Shown here: piece after piece, positions 6,440 through 13,395 of the stretch | Layout of the letters: each line of letters begins with the position of its first letter | Numbering within the stretch: position 1 is the stretch's first letter | Assembly (NCBI GenBank): GCA_946222435.1 | Contig: CAMIOJ010000021.1 | Location: 1-13,887 of the forward strand | Origin: an uncultured Micrococcus sp. | Lineage (GTDB): Bacteria > Actinomycetota > Actinomycetes > Actinomycetales > Micrococcaceae | DNA length: 13,887 nt | Direction: 5' to 3' | The notes under the pieces: model-generated | What the model was told of the DNA's origin: nothing | The model's input: only the letters and a program-made list of their open reading frames with translations | Database searches by the model: none | Made by a program: the position numbers and the translations under genes

Positions 6440-7465
6440 TCAGCGCACGCGTGGGAAGGAGCCGCTGCCGGTGTCCTCGCCCAGCTCGGAGAGGGCGGTG
6501 GCCGGGCCGCAGATGAGCGGGTCCGGAGCGTGGACGATCGACGTGTCCTTGTTCGGGTACGGGAGGGTGTGCAGCACGTGCCGGATGGCCTCGAGGCGGG
6601 CACGCTTCTTGTCATTCGACTTCACGACGGTCCATGGGGCGTCCGCGGTGTGCGTGTAGAAGAACATGGCCTCCTTCGCCGTGGTGTAGTCGTCCCACTT
6701 GTCCAGGGAGGCGAGGTCGGTCGGGGACAGCTTCCAACGGCGGACCGGGTCGGTCTCACGGGTGGCGAAGCGGTTCAGCTGCTCGTTCCGGGACACGGAG
6801 AACCAGAACTTGATGATGTGGATGCCGGAGTTCACCAGCATGCGCTCCAGCTCCGGGGCCTCACGCATGAACTCGAGGTACTGCTGGGCGGTGCAGTAGC
6901 CCATCACGCGCTCCACGCCGGCACGGTTGTACCAGGAGCGGTCCATCATCACGATCTCGCCACCGGAGGGCAGGTGCTGGATGTAGCGCTGGAAGTACCA
7001 CTGCGAGGCCTCGGCGTCGGTGGGCTTCTCCAGGGCGACCGTGCGGGCACCGCGGGGGTTGAGGTACTCGTTGAACCGCTTGATCGCACCGCCCTTGCCC
7101 GCGGCGTCACGGCCCTCGAAGATGATGAGGACCTTCTGACCGGTCTCCTTGACCCAGAGCTGCATCTTCAGCAGCTCGATCTGCAGGGCGCGCTTGCGCT
7201 TCTCGTAGGTCTTGCGGTCGAGCTTGCGTTCGTAGGGGTAGCCCTCGCGCCAGGCGTCCTTGTCCAGCTGCGGCAGGGCGTGCCTGGGGTCGAGCTTGCG
7301 CTCCAGCTCGGACAGCTCGTCGACCTCTGCGGCGTAGTCCTTGGTCACGGAGTAGGCCTGACGGTCCTGCTCGGACTCCATCTGATGGCCGCCTGCGACG
7401 ACGTCCTTGTTCTCGGCCTCGCCCTTCTCGGACGGCTTCGGGGTGGGCGTGCTGTTCTCGGCCAC
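6440..7465 (-). CDS. ppk2: Polyphosphate kinase 2 (PPK2 family)
   Basis: Transfers phosphate between inorganic polyphosphate and nucleotides (ADP/GDP or NMP, depending on class) in the cytoplasm. The 341 residues hold a single PPK2 domain, so this is the short one-domain type. Walker A is FEGRDAAGKGGAIKR (116-130) and Walker B MMDRSWYNRAGVERVMG (173-189), with Asp175 and Arg176; RYIQHLPSGGEIV and FWFSVSRNEQLNRF are also family motifs. The first about 50 residues are charged and poorly conserved, with family similarity beginning near LDPRHALPQLDKDAW. The start is GTG with GAGGAG 8 nt upstream. A TAAAAT -10 lies about 115 bp upstream, leaving a long leader. Preference for ADP phosphorylation (class I) is inferred from overall resemblance and is not certain. 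Confidence 0.93.
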   Translation of the reverse strand: MAENSTPTPKPSEKGEAENKDVVAGGHQMESEQDRQAYSVTKDYAAEVDELSELERKLDPRHALPQLDKDAWREGYPYERKLDRKTYEKRKRALQIELLKMQLWVKETGQKVLIIFEGRDAAGKGGAIKRFNEYLNPRGARTVALEKPTDAEASQWYFQRYIQHLPSGGEIVMMDRSWYNRAGVERVMGYCTAQQYLEFMREAPELERMLVNSGIHIIKFWFSVSRNEQLNRFATRETDPVRRWKLSPTDLASLDKWDDYTTAKEAMFFYTHTADAPWTVVKSNDKKRARLEAIRHVLHTLPYPNKDTSIVHAPDPLICGPATALSELGEDTGSGSFPRVR

Positions 7466-7581
7466 GGGCGGCTCCTCGGTGCTGCAGTCGGCAGGGGCGC
7501 GCCTTCCTCACCCCGCACCGACCGGTGCGCGCTGCCCGGACGCGATCGCCCCGTCGCGGCGACGGTGCCGCGACGGCCTCC

Positions 7582-7587
7582 ATTTTA
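7582..7587 (-). promoter_or_regulatory. ppk2 -10 element
   Basis: TAAAAT on the minus strand, a clear AT-rich hexamer in very GC-rich sequence. The predicted transcription start is near 7575, giving a leader of about 110 nt to the GTG at 7465. TCACAC at 7610-7605 sits 17 bp upstream but is a poor -35. The leader shows no riboswitch I recognise. Confidence 0.5.
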
Positions 7588-7690
7588 CTCTCTCCGGGCC
7601 CCACGTGTGAGAACCCTGTGGCGCCGCCCACGGCCCCGGGACCGCAGGCGCTCATGTGCGTCATCTTTCGAGATTCTGAATGCATCCCGA

Positions 7691-7696
7691 TAGCGT
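7691..7696 (+). promoter_or_regulatory. amino acid ABC transporter promoter
   Basis: TAGCGT fits the -10 TANNNT; TTCGAG at 7667-7672 lies 18 bp upstream as a weak -35. The leader runs from about 7703 to an AGGAGA Shine-Dalgarno (7755-7760) and the ATG at 7764. Confidence 0.4.
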
Positions 7697-7763
7697 GGCC
7701 GGACCGGCGGCCGCCTCGTCCGGCGGGGCAGCCCCGATCTCCCGCACCCGACCCAGGAGAGTC

Positions 7764-9238
7764 ATGGCCCCGACCACACCACCTCCCTCCTGACGCCGCA
7801 GGCCTGCGGCGCTGCTCGCCCTGCTGGGACTGCTGGTCGCGGTCCTGTTCGGCGCGGGCACCGCAGCCGCGGCCGGCGCATCCGACGGCGAGCGCCCGAC
7901 CTACACGATCGGCACGGACTCCACCTTCGCCCCGTTCGAGTTCCGCGGACCCGACGGCGAGCTCACCGGCATCGACGTCGACCTCATGGAGGCCATCGCA
8001 GACCGGCGCGGCTTCGAGGTCGAATGGGAGTCCATCGGATTCAACGCAGCCCTGCAGGCACTGTCCTCGGACCAGGTCGACGGCGTCATCGCCGGCATGG
8101 GCATCACCGACGAGCGTCGTCAGATCTACGACTTCTCCGACCCGTACTTCACCTCCGAGCTCCAGCTGGCGGTGCCCGAGGCCGACGACGAGATCGCCTC
8201 GTGGGAGGACCTCGAGGGCAAGACGGTCGCGGTGAAGTCCGGATCGCTCTCCGAGGACGAGGCGAAGAAGAAACAGGAGGAGATCGACTTCGAGATCACC
8301 TCGCTCGACCAGAGCACCACGATGGTGCAGACCGTGAAGAGCGGCAACGCGGACGCCCTCATGGACGACCGCCCCGTGCTCGCCTACGGCGTCACGCAGG
8401 GCTCAGGGCTGAAGCTCGTGGCCGAGCCGATCGACACCGGCGACTACGGCTTCGCCGTGAACAAGGACATGAACGGCGAGCTGCTCTCCGAGTTCGACGC
8501 CGGACTCGCCGAGCTGAAGGAGTCCGGCGAGTACGACGAGATCGTCGCCGAGTACCTGGGCGACGCCTCCGGCGAGGGCACCCCGGAGCCTCCCTCGTTC
8601 TTCGAGATGCTGGGCCAGATCATGCCCGCCCTGCTCAAGGGCCTGCAGAACACCCTGCTGGTGACGGGCATCGCGTTCATGGTCGCCATGCTCCTCGGCC
8701 TGGCGGTCGGCTTCATGAAGATCTCCGGCAACGTGCTGCTCCGTGGCATCGCGAACGTGTTCATCAACGTGTTCCGCGGCACGCCCCTGCTCGTCTGGGC
8801 CTTCTTCTTCTACTTCGGCCTGCCGGGTCTGATCGGCGTCTCCGTGAACATCTGGGTCGCCGGCGTGCTGACGCTGGCCCTCAACGGCGCCGCCTACATC
8901 GCCGAGATCGTGCGCGGCGGCATCCAGTCCGTGGACACAGGCCAGTCCGAGGCCGCCCGCTCGCTGGGACTCGGCTACAGCGCCACCATGCGCCGTGTGG
9001 TGCTGCCCCAGGCGTTCACCATCATGACGCCGTCCCTCATCAACCAGCTGATCATCATGCTGAAGGACTCGTCCCTGCTGCTGGCGATCGGCTTCACCGA
9101 GCTGCTGTACCAGGCCCAGCAGGTCTACGCGTCCAACTTCAGGGTCACCGAGGTGCTCCTCATCGTCGCGGCCATCTACTTCGCCGCGATCTGGCTCCTG
9201 ACCCAGCTCGCCAACGTCGTGGAGAGGAAGATCAACAA

Positions 9239-9242
<4 letters not shown>
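7764..9242 (+). CDS. Polar amino acid ABC transporter, substrate-binding/permease fusion, with in-frame TGA at codon 10
   Basis: One chain joins an extracytoplasmic amino acid-binding domain and the membrane permease, as in GlnP-type importers. Numbering from ATG 7764, a signal-like stretch RRRPAALLALLGLLVAVLFG is at codons 11-30. The solute-binding domain spans about 45-270 (IGTDSTFAPFEF, GMGITDERRQIYDFSDPYF) and the permease about 279-492, with FRGTPLLVWAFFFYFGLP and the EAA loop EAARSLGLG (396-404) that docks the ATPase. AGGAGA-GTC-ATG is an excellent start, but codon 10 (7791-7793) is TGA. No ATG, GTG or TTG follows in frame until 7986 (codon 75), past the signal peptide and into the binding domain. 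The rest is intact. A nonsense change (for example CGA to TGA) fits best; a sequencing error, readthrough or CTG start are alternatives. The ATPase gene overlaps its end by 4 bp. The substrate is probably Gln/Glu or another polar amino acid. Confidence 0.85.
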
Positions 9243-10018
<776 letters not shown>

Positions 10019-10083
10019 CCTCCGTACCGCGCCGGCGCCGCCCGTGCCCGCGCGGGACGGGTCCGGTAGCCCCGGACACGACC

Positions 10084-10118
10084 GTGGCCGGCCACCCCTT
10101 CGCGGGGTGACCGGCCAC
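10084..10118. terminator. bidirectional terminator between ABC ATPase and rpsI
   Basis: A 15-bp stem (10084-10098 with 10104-10118) with one C-A mismatch and a 5-nt loop TTCGC. It lies 65 bp after the ATPase stop and 71 bp beyond the rpsI stop, between the convergent genes. Confidence 0.8.
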
Positions 10119-10189
10119 AGGTGCGTCGGCGCGGCGAGGTGCGCAGGTCCGTCGCGGAGAACCGGACCGGGGCCTCGCGGCGGCGAGGA

Positions 10190-10678
10190 TCAGCGCTTCG
10201 AGTACTGCGGGGCCTTGCGGGCCTTCTTCAGGCCGGCCTTCTTGCGCTCGATGATGCGGGCGTCGCGGGTCAGGAAGCCGGCCTTCTTCAGGGCCGGGCG
10301 GTTGTGCTCGCGATCGATCTCGTTCAGGGCGCGGGAGATGCCCAGGCGGAGCGCGCCGGCCTGGCCGGACGGGCCGCCGCCGCTGATGCGGGCGATCACG
10401 TCGTAGGCGCCTTCGAGCTCCAGCAGCGCGAAGGGGTCGTTGACCTCCTGCTGGTGCAGCTTGTTCGGGAAGTAGTTGTCCAGGGTGCGGCCGTTGATGG
10501 TCCACTGGCCGGAGCCCGGGACGACGCGGACGCGGGCCACGGCCTCCTTGCGGCGGCCCACGGCGGAGCCGGCGACGGTCAGGGCCGGGCGCTCGGTGGC
10601 GGCCGGGGCCTCGGAGGTCTGAGCGGACTCGGAGGTGTAGCTGGTCAGCTCCACGCCCTCGTTCTCATTGATGGTCAT
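10190..10678 (-). CDS. rpsI: 30S ribosomal protein S9
   Basis: A small-subunit protein whose C-terminal tail reaches the P-site tRNA. The 162-residue chain has an acidic, Ser/Thr/Ala-rich N-terminal extension (1-35), usual in actinobacteria. The conserved S9 body begins AVGRRKEAVARVRVVPGSG (39-57) and includes GGGPSGQAGALRLGISRAL (100-118), ending in the basic tail RKKAGLKKARKAPQYSKR with the invariant SKR. The ATG at 10678 has AAGGAG 5 nt upstream, an excellent site. It is the second gene of the rplM-rpsI pair, 38 bp after the rplM stop, and is probably cotranscribed from the rplM promoter. Confidence 0.98.
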   Translation of the reverse strand: MTINENEGVELTSYTSESAQTSEAPAATERPALTVAGSAVGRRKEAVARVRVVPGSGQWTINGRTLDNYFPNKLHQQEVNDPFALLELEGAYDVIARISGGGPSGQAGALRLGISRALNEIDREHNRPALKKAGFLTRDARIIERKKAGLKKARKAPQYSKR

Positions 10679-10716
10679 GGGGTCTCCTTGAAGAGGTCTC
10701 GAAGGGCGGGCGCCGA

Positions 10717-11160
10717 TTACTGGGCGACCTGGCCGATCTCGAAGGTCTTGGGCTGCTGGGCGGCGTGCGGGTGCTCGGCACCGCGGTACACCTTCAGCTT
10801 GGACAGCTGCTGGGCAGCCAGGGAGTTCTTGGGGAGCATGCCCTTGACGGCCTTCTCCACGGCGCGCACCGGGTTCTTCTCCAGGAGCTCCTCGTAGGAG
10901 ACGGACTTGAGGCCGCCCGGGTAGCCCGAGTGGCGGTAGGCGCGCTTCTTCTCGAGCTTGGCGCCGGTCAGGGCCACCTTCTCGGCGTTGATGATGATGA
11001 CGTGGTCGCCCATGTCCATGTGGGGGGCGAAAGTCGGCTTGTGCTTGCCGCGCAGCAGGATCGCGGTCTGCGAGGCCAGGCGGCCGAGCACCACGTCGGT
11101 GGCGTCGATGACGTGCCACTGACGGTCGGCGTCACCGGGCTTGGGAGTGTACGTACGCAC
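10717..11160 (-). CDS. rplM: 50S ribosomal protein L13
   Basis: An early-assembly large-subunit protein. From the GTG at 11160 the product is VRTYTPKPGD to QVAQ, 147 residues, the usual actinobacterial length. Motifs include WHVIDATDVVLGRLAS (15-30), LLRGKHKPTFAPHMD (35-49), YRHSGYPGGL (75-84), GMLPKN (107-112) and AEHPHAAQQP (128-137). This start has GAAGG 8 nt upstream. Longer versions from ATG 11175 or GTG 11193 are open but lack a Shine-Dalgarno, add residues absent from other L13 proteins, and would place the start in or next to a hairpin. Followed by rpsI after 38 bp. A leader of about 200 nt and a good -10 (TATGAT) lie upstream. Confidence 0.96.
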   Translation of the reverse strand: MRTYTPKPGDADRQWHVIDATDVVLGRLASQTAILLRGKHKPTFAPHMDMGDHVIIINAEKVALTGAKLEKKRAYRHSGYPGGLKSVSYEELLEKNPVRAVEKAVKGMLPKNSLAAQQLSKLKVYRGAEHPHAAQQPKTFEIGQVAQ

Positions 11161-11378
11161 GTTGTCTGCCTTCATGGTCGGTAGTTCGGTCACAGCCGCG
11201 CCAGGCCGGGCGTGAGTCCGGCCGCGGTACGGCTGTCAGTTCTCCGCGCGCACCGGGCGCCAGGTGAGGACTGGCGTGCATCCGGGCCCTGAACATCCGT
11301 CGGGCGCCGGCGAGATCGCGGCCATGCAACTGAGCCTCTCGCGGCGCACCTGAATCCGGATGCGGACATGCGCAACGA
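11161..11378 (-). promoter_or_regulatory. structured 5' leader of rplM-rpsI (candidate autoregulatory leader)
   Basis: Between the predicted start near 11378 and the rplM GTG lie about 218 nt without a credible gene. A two-storey hairpin is seen at 11192-11236: outer stem ACAGCCG/CGGCTGT (7 bp), inner stem GGCCGG/CCGGCC (6 bp), 8-nt loop. A second hairpin at 11258-11276 pairs CGCCAG with CTGGCG over a 7-nt loop. L13 operons in other bacteria have autoregulatory leaders, but I do not recognise a known Rfam structure here. A regulatory role is inferred. Confidence 0.4.
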
Positions 11379-11384
11379 CATCAC

Positions 11385-11390
11385 ATCATA
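11385..11390 (-). promoter_or_regulatory. rplM-rpsI promoter -10
   Basis: TATGAT on the minus strand closely matches the sigma-70-type -10, in an AT-richer patch of GC-rich sequence. No clear TTGACA lies 17 bp upstream. The truA terminator hairpin is immediately upstream, so rplM-rpsI is probably its own unit. Confidence 0.55.
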
Positions 11391-11408
11391 TCGGTTCCGG
11401 CCCCGGAG

Positions 11409-11429
11409 CGCCACCGCAGGCCGGTGGCG
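11409..11429 (-). terminator. truA terminator hairpin
   Basis: CGCCACCG (11409-11416) pairs with CGGTGGCG (11422-11429) over 8 bp around a 5-nt loop, 4 bp beyond the truA stop. No T tract. Confidence 0.5.
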
Positions 11430-11433
11430 GTCC

Positions 11434-12378
11434 TCACCCGTCGTCGTCTTGACCACGGCGTGCGGCGCCGTCCACGTCGGACGGGGTGCGCCGCGCCCGG
11501 GTCCCCTCCGCGCGGGAGGCGAGCGAGCCGTCGTCGGGGTACTCTACGTGGTCCAGGACCAGGGCGTGCGGCGGCGCCAGGCGGGACAGGGAGTCCCGGA
11601 CCTGCGCCTGCAGGCGCTGCGCCATCCAGCCCGGCTCCTGCCGCCCCTCCCCCACGGCGACCGCACCGGCCACCAGCGCGCGCACCATGTGGTGGCAGAA
11701 GGCGTCCGCGCGCAGCCGGCACTCGATCACCCCGTCCGGCCCGCGCTCCACCGTGAAGGCCTGCAGCTCGCGGATGGTGGTCCCCTCCGGCCGCGGCCTG
11801 CAGTAGCTCAGGAAGTCGTGGAGCCCGACGACGGAGCTCGCCTCCGCCTGCATCCTCGCCTCGTCGAGTCGCTCGCGATGCCAGTACGTGTCCCGACGGC
11901 GCAGCGGGTCCCGGGTCCCGGGGTGATCGCTGATCCGATAGCGGTAGGAGCGCCAGAGCGCGGAGAAGCGGGCGTCGAAGCCCTCGGGGGCCCGGACGGC
12001 GGTCCGGACCACGAGCGCGTCCGAGGCCCTGCGCAGGACGCCGTGCAGCCGCCGGACGAGACTCTCCCCCGGCTCCAGTCCCACGCGGCCCCGGGACAGG
12101 CCCGCCCACTCGGCCTCGGAGAGGTCCAGGTGCACTACCTGGTGCGCCGCGTGGACGCCAGCGTCCGTGCGGCCGGCCACCACGGTGCGGACCGGGCGGC
12201 GCAGGATCGTCTCCAGGCCCTCCTCCAGGGTGCCCTGCACGGTGGTCAGCCCCGGCTGGGCGGCCCAGCCGCGGAAGTCGGTGCCGTCGTAGGCGAGGTC
12301 GAGGCGAACGCGGACGAGGCGGGGCTCCGCGGCGACGGTGGGCACGGCAGGCGACGTGGGAAGGTGGTCCTCGCGCAT
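11434..12378 (-). CDS. truA: tRNA pseudouridine(38-40) synthase TruA
   Basis: Isomerises uridines 38-40 in the tRNA anticodon arm. The 314-residue protein has the TruA core: VRVRLDLAYDGTDFRGWAAQ (22-41), then VVAGRTDAGVHAAHQVVHLD with the catalytic Asp72. ARFSALWRSYRYRI and DAFCHHMVRALVAGAVAVGEG are further family motifs. It is longer than the about 270-residue E. coli enzyme, through a variable N-terminus (1-20), an insertion around 92-118 and a polar C-terminal tail. The ATG at 12378 overlaps the stop of the CPBP gene by one base (TGATG), so translation is probably coupled. In other actinobacteria truA commonly follows rplQ directly; here the CPBP gene lies between. A hairpin lies just after the stop. 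Confidence 0.95.
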   Translation of the reverse strand: MREDHLPTSPAVPTVAAEPRLVRVRLDLAYDGTDFRGWAAQPGLTTVQGTLEEGLETILRRPVRTVVAGRTDAGVHAAHQVVHLDLSEAEWAGLSRGRVGLEPGESLVRRLHGVLRRASDALVVRTAVRAPEGFDARFSALWRSYRYRISDHPGTRDPLRRRDTYWHRERLDEARMQAEASSVVGLHDFLSYCRPRPEGTTIRELQAFTVERGPDGVIECRLRADAFCHHMVRALVAGAVAVGEGRQEPGWMAQRLQAQVRDSLSRLAPPHALVLDHVEYPDDGSLASRAEGTRARRTPSDVDGAARRGQDDDG

Positions 12379-13175
12379 CAGACCAGCCCCGAGGCGAGGA
12401 GGAAGATCGCACCGCCGTGGGCGACGGTCGCGCCGAGGACGCCGAAGCGGACGGCGATGACGGCGCACACCAGCCCCTCGAACAGCACGAACGCCAGCAG
12501 CGGCCAGCCGACCTGGGTCACCGTGGAGGCGAGGAACACGTGGCAGGCGGCGAACAGGACCGCGGAGGACAGGGCGGCTCGCACCACGCTCGTGTGATGC
12601 TCCAGCTCGGACTGCAGCAGGCCGCGGAAGAGGACCTCCTCCAGCAGATTGCCGCAGAGGGCGAACACCAGCAGCGGCACGAGGATGCCTGCCGCCACCG
12701 CCCCACCGCGGGCGTCCAGGGGCACCTCGGGCAGGCCGAGTCCGGCGGACAGGCCGCCCAGCGAGCCGTACCAGAGGGCCATCGGCAGCACGATCACGCC
12801 GGCGCCGAGCAGGCCCACGGGCACGGAGAGCCAGGCTCGGTCTGCGGCCCAGCGCATCCCGCGCGAGCGCTGCCGGAACACGGCCACGAGGGCACCGACG
12901 AGCAGGAGCGAGAGCACCGCCATGCTCACGAGCAGGATCGGGTCCGAGGTGAACCGCAGCCACAGGGTGGAACGCTCCCCCACCGTCCCGAAGGTCCAGA
13001 GGTCGTGCCGGGTCATGGTGTCACGGACCAGCACGAAGCCGAGGACTGCAACGAGGACGCGGGCGGCGACCATGCGGGCAGGGACGAGGGCCAGGGCTGC
13101 GACCACGAGCAGCAGGCCCGGGGCCACGTCGGTCAGGTAGGCCGCCAGGCTGTCGAGGGAGGGGTCGCCGAACAC
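12378..13175 (-). CDS. CPBP-family intramembrane metalloprotease (Abi/CAAX-like)
   Basis: A multi-pass membrane protein of 265 residues, with about seven hydrophobic segments (for example 19-32, 37-51, 79-100, 115-135, 158-174, 200-218, 226-243). The CPBP motifs are all present: NLLEEVLFRGLLQ (176-188, Glu179, Glu180 and Arg184), FAACH (208-212, FxxxH) and His253 in ATVAHGGAIF. These glutamates and histidines form the presumed metal site of the CAAX protease/bacteriocin-processing superfamily. Substrates cannot be predicted, and no bacteriocin gene is visible nearby. The start is GTG at 13175, exactly 6 nt after a TAGACT -10, so the mRNA is probably leaderless. It overlaps truA by one base and lies 220 bp downstream of rplQ, separated by a terminator and two repeats. 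Confidence 0.88.
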   Translation of the reverse strand: MFGDPSLDSLAAYLTDVAPGLLLVVAALALVPARMVAARVLVAVLGFVLVRDTMTRHDLWTFGTVGERSTLWLRFTSDPILLVSMAVLSLLLVGALVAVFRQRSRGMRWAADRAWLSVPVGLLGAGVIVLPMALWYGSLGGLSAGLGLPEVPLDARGGAVAAGILVPLLVFALCGNLLEEVLFRGLLQSELEHHTSVVRAALSSAVLFAACHVFLASTVTQVGWPLLAFVLFEGLVCAVIAVRFGVLGATVAHGGAIFLLASGLV

Positions 13176-13181
13176 CCCGGC

Positions 13182-13187
13182 AGTCTA
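13182..13187 (-). promoter_or_regulatory. CPBP-truA promoter -10 (leaderless)
   Basis: TAGACT on the minus strand ends 6 nt before the GTG of the CPBP gene, which puts the transcription start at the start codon. The same hexamer is used upstream of glmM. Confidence 0.5.
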
Positions 13188-13205
13188 TCGAGCCGAGCGG
13201 ACCCC

Positions 13206-13236
13206 GCACCGGACCCGGCGCGGTCCGGGTTCCCGG
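13206..13236. repeat. 31-bp direct repeat, copy 1
   Basis: Identical over 31 bp to 13267-13297. Each copy contains the palindrome CCGGACC/GGTCCGG (6-nt centre) and an overlapping ACCCGG/CCGGGT pair, so each can fold as a hairpin. Confidence 0.85.
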
Positions 13237-13266
13237 TCACCGGGGTGGTCACGGACGACCACGACG

Positions 13267-13297
13267 GCACCGGACCCGGCGCGGTCCGGGTTCCCGG
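13267..13297. repeat. 31-bp direct repeat, copy 2
   Basis: Second perfect copy, with a 61-bp period. The 30-bp spacer has its own inverted repeat, GTGGTC (13245-13250) / GACCAC (13257-13262). Located between rplQ and the CPBP gene; a dispersed intergenic repeat or a regulator-binding site are both possible. Confidence 0.85.
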
Positions 13298-13320
13298 CCG
13301 TCGAGGCTCCGGGCACGGCG

Positions 13321-13360
13321 AAGGGGCCGCCCCACTCCATGACGGAGGGGACGACCCCTT
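13321..13360 (-). terminator. rplQ terminator hairpin
   Basis: A long imperfect hairpin: AAGGGG (13321-13326) pairs with CCCCTT (13355-13360) and pairing continues inward with a few mismatches to CTCC/GGAG around a central ATGAC. It lies about 35 bp beyond the rplQ stop and probably ends the upstream ribosomal protein operon. Confidence 0.65.
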
Positions 13361-13395
13361 GCGCGGGTGCCGGCGTCGGCGGGCCGGCGCTCAGG

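Noticed and set aside
11161..11193. Longer L13 starts at ATG 11175 or GTG 11193
   Set aside because: They lack a Shine-Dalgarno, and the GTG at 11160 gives the standard 147 residues with GAAGG upstream.
12378..13175. Bacteriocin immunity or abortive-infection system around the CPBP protein
   Set aside because: CPBP proteins can have such roles, but the neighbours are rplQ and truA and no small precursor peptide or toxin gene is visible.
13206..13297. A short CRISPR-like array
   Set aside because: Only two repeat copies, palindromic and very GC-rich, with no cas genes in the window; better described as a direct repeat pair.
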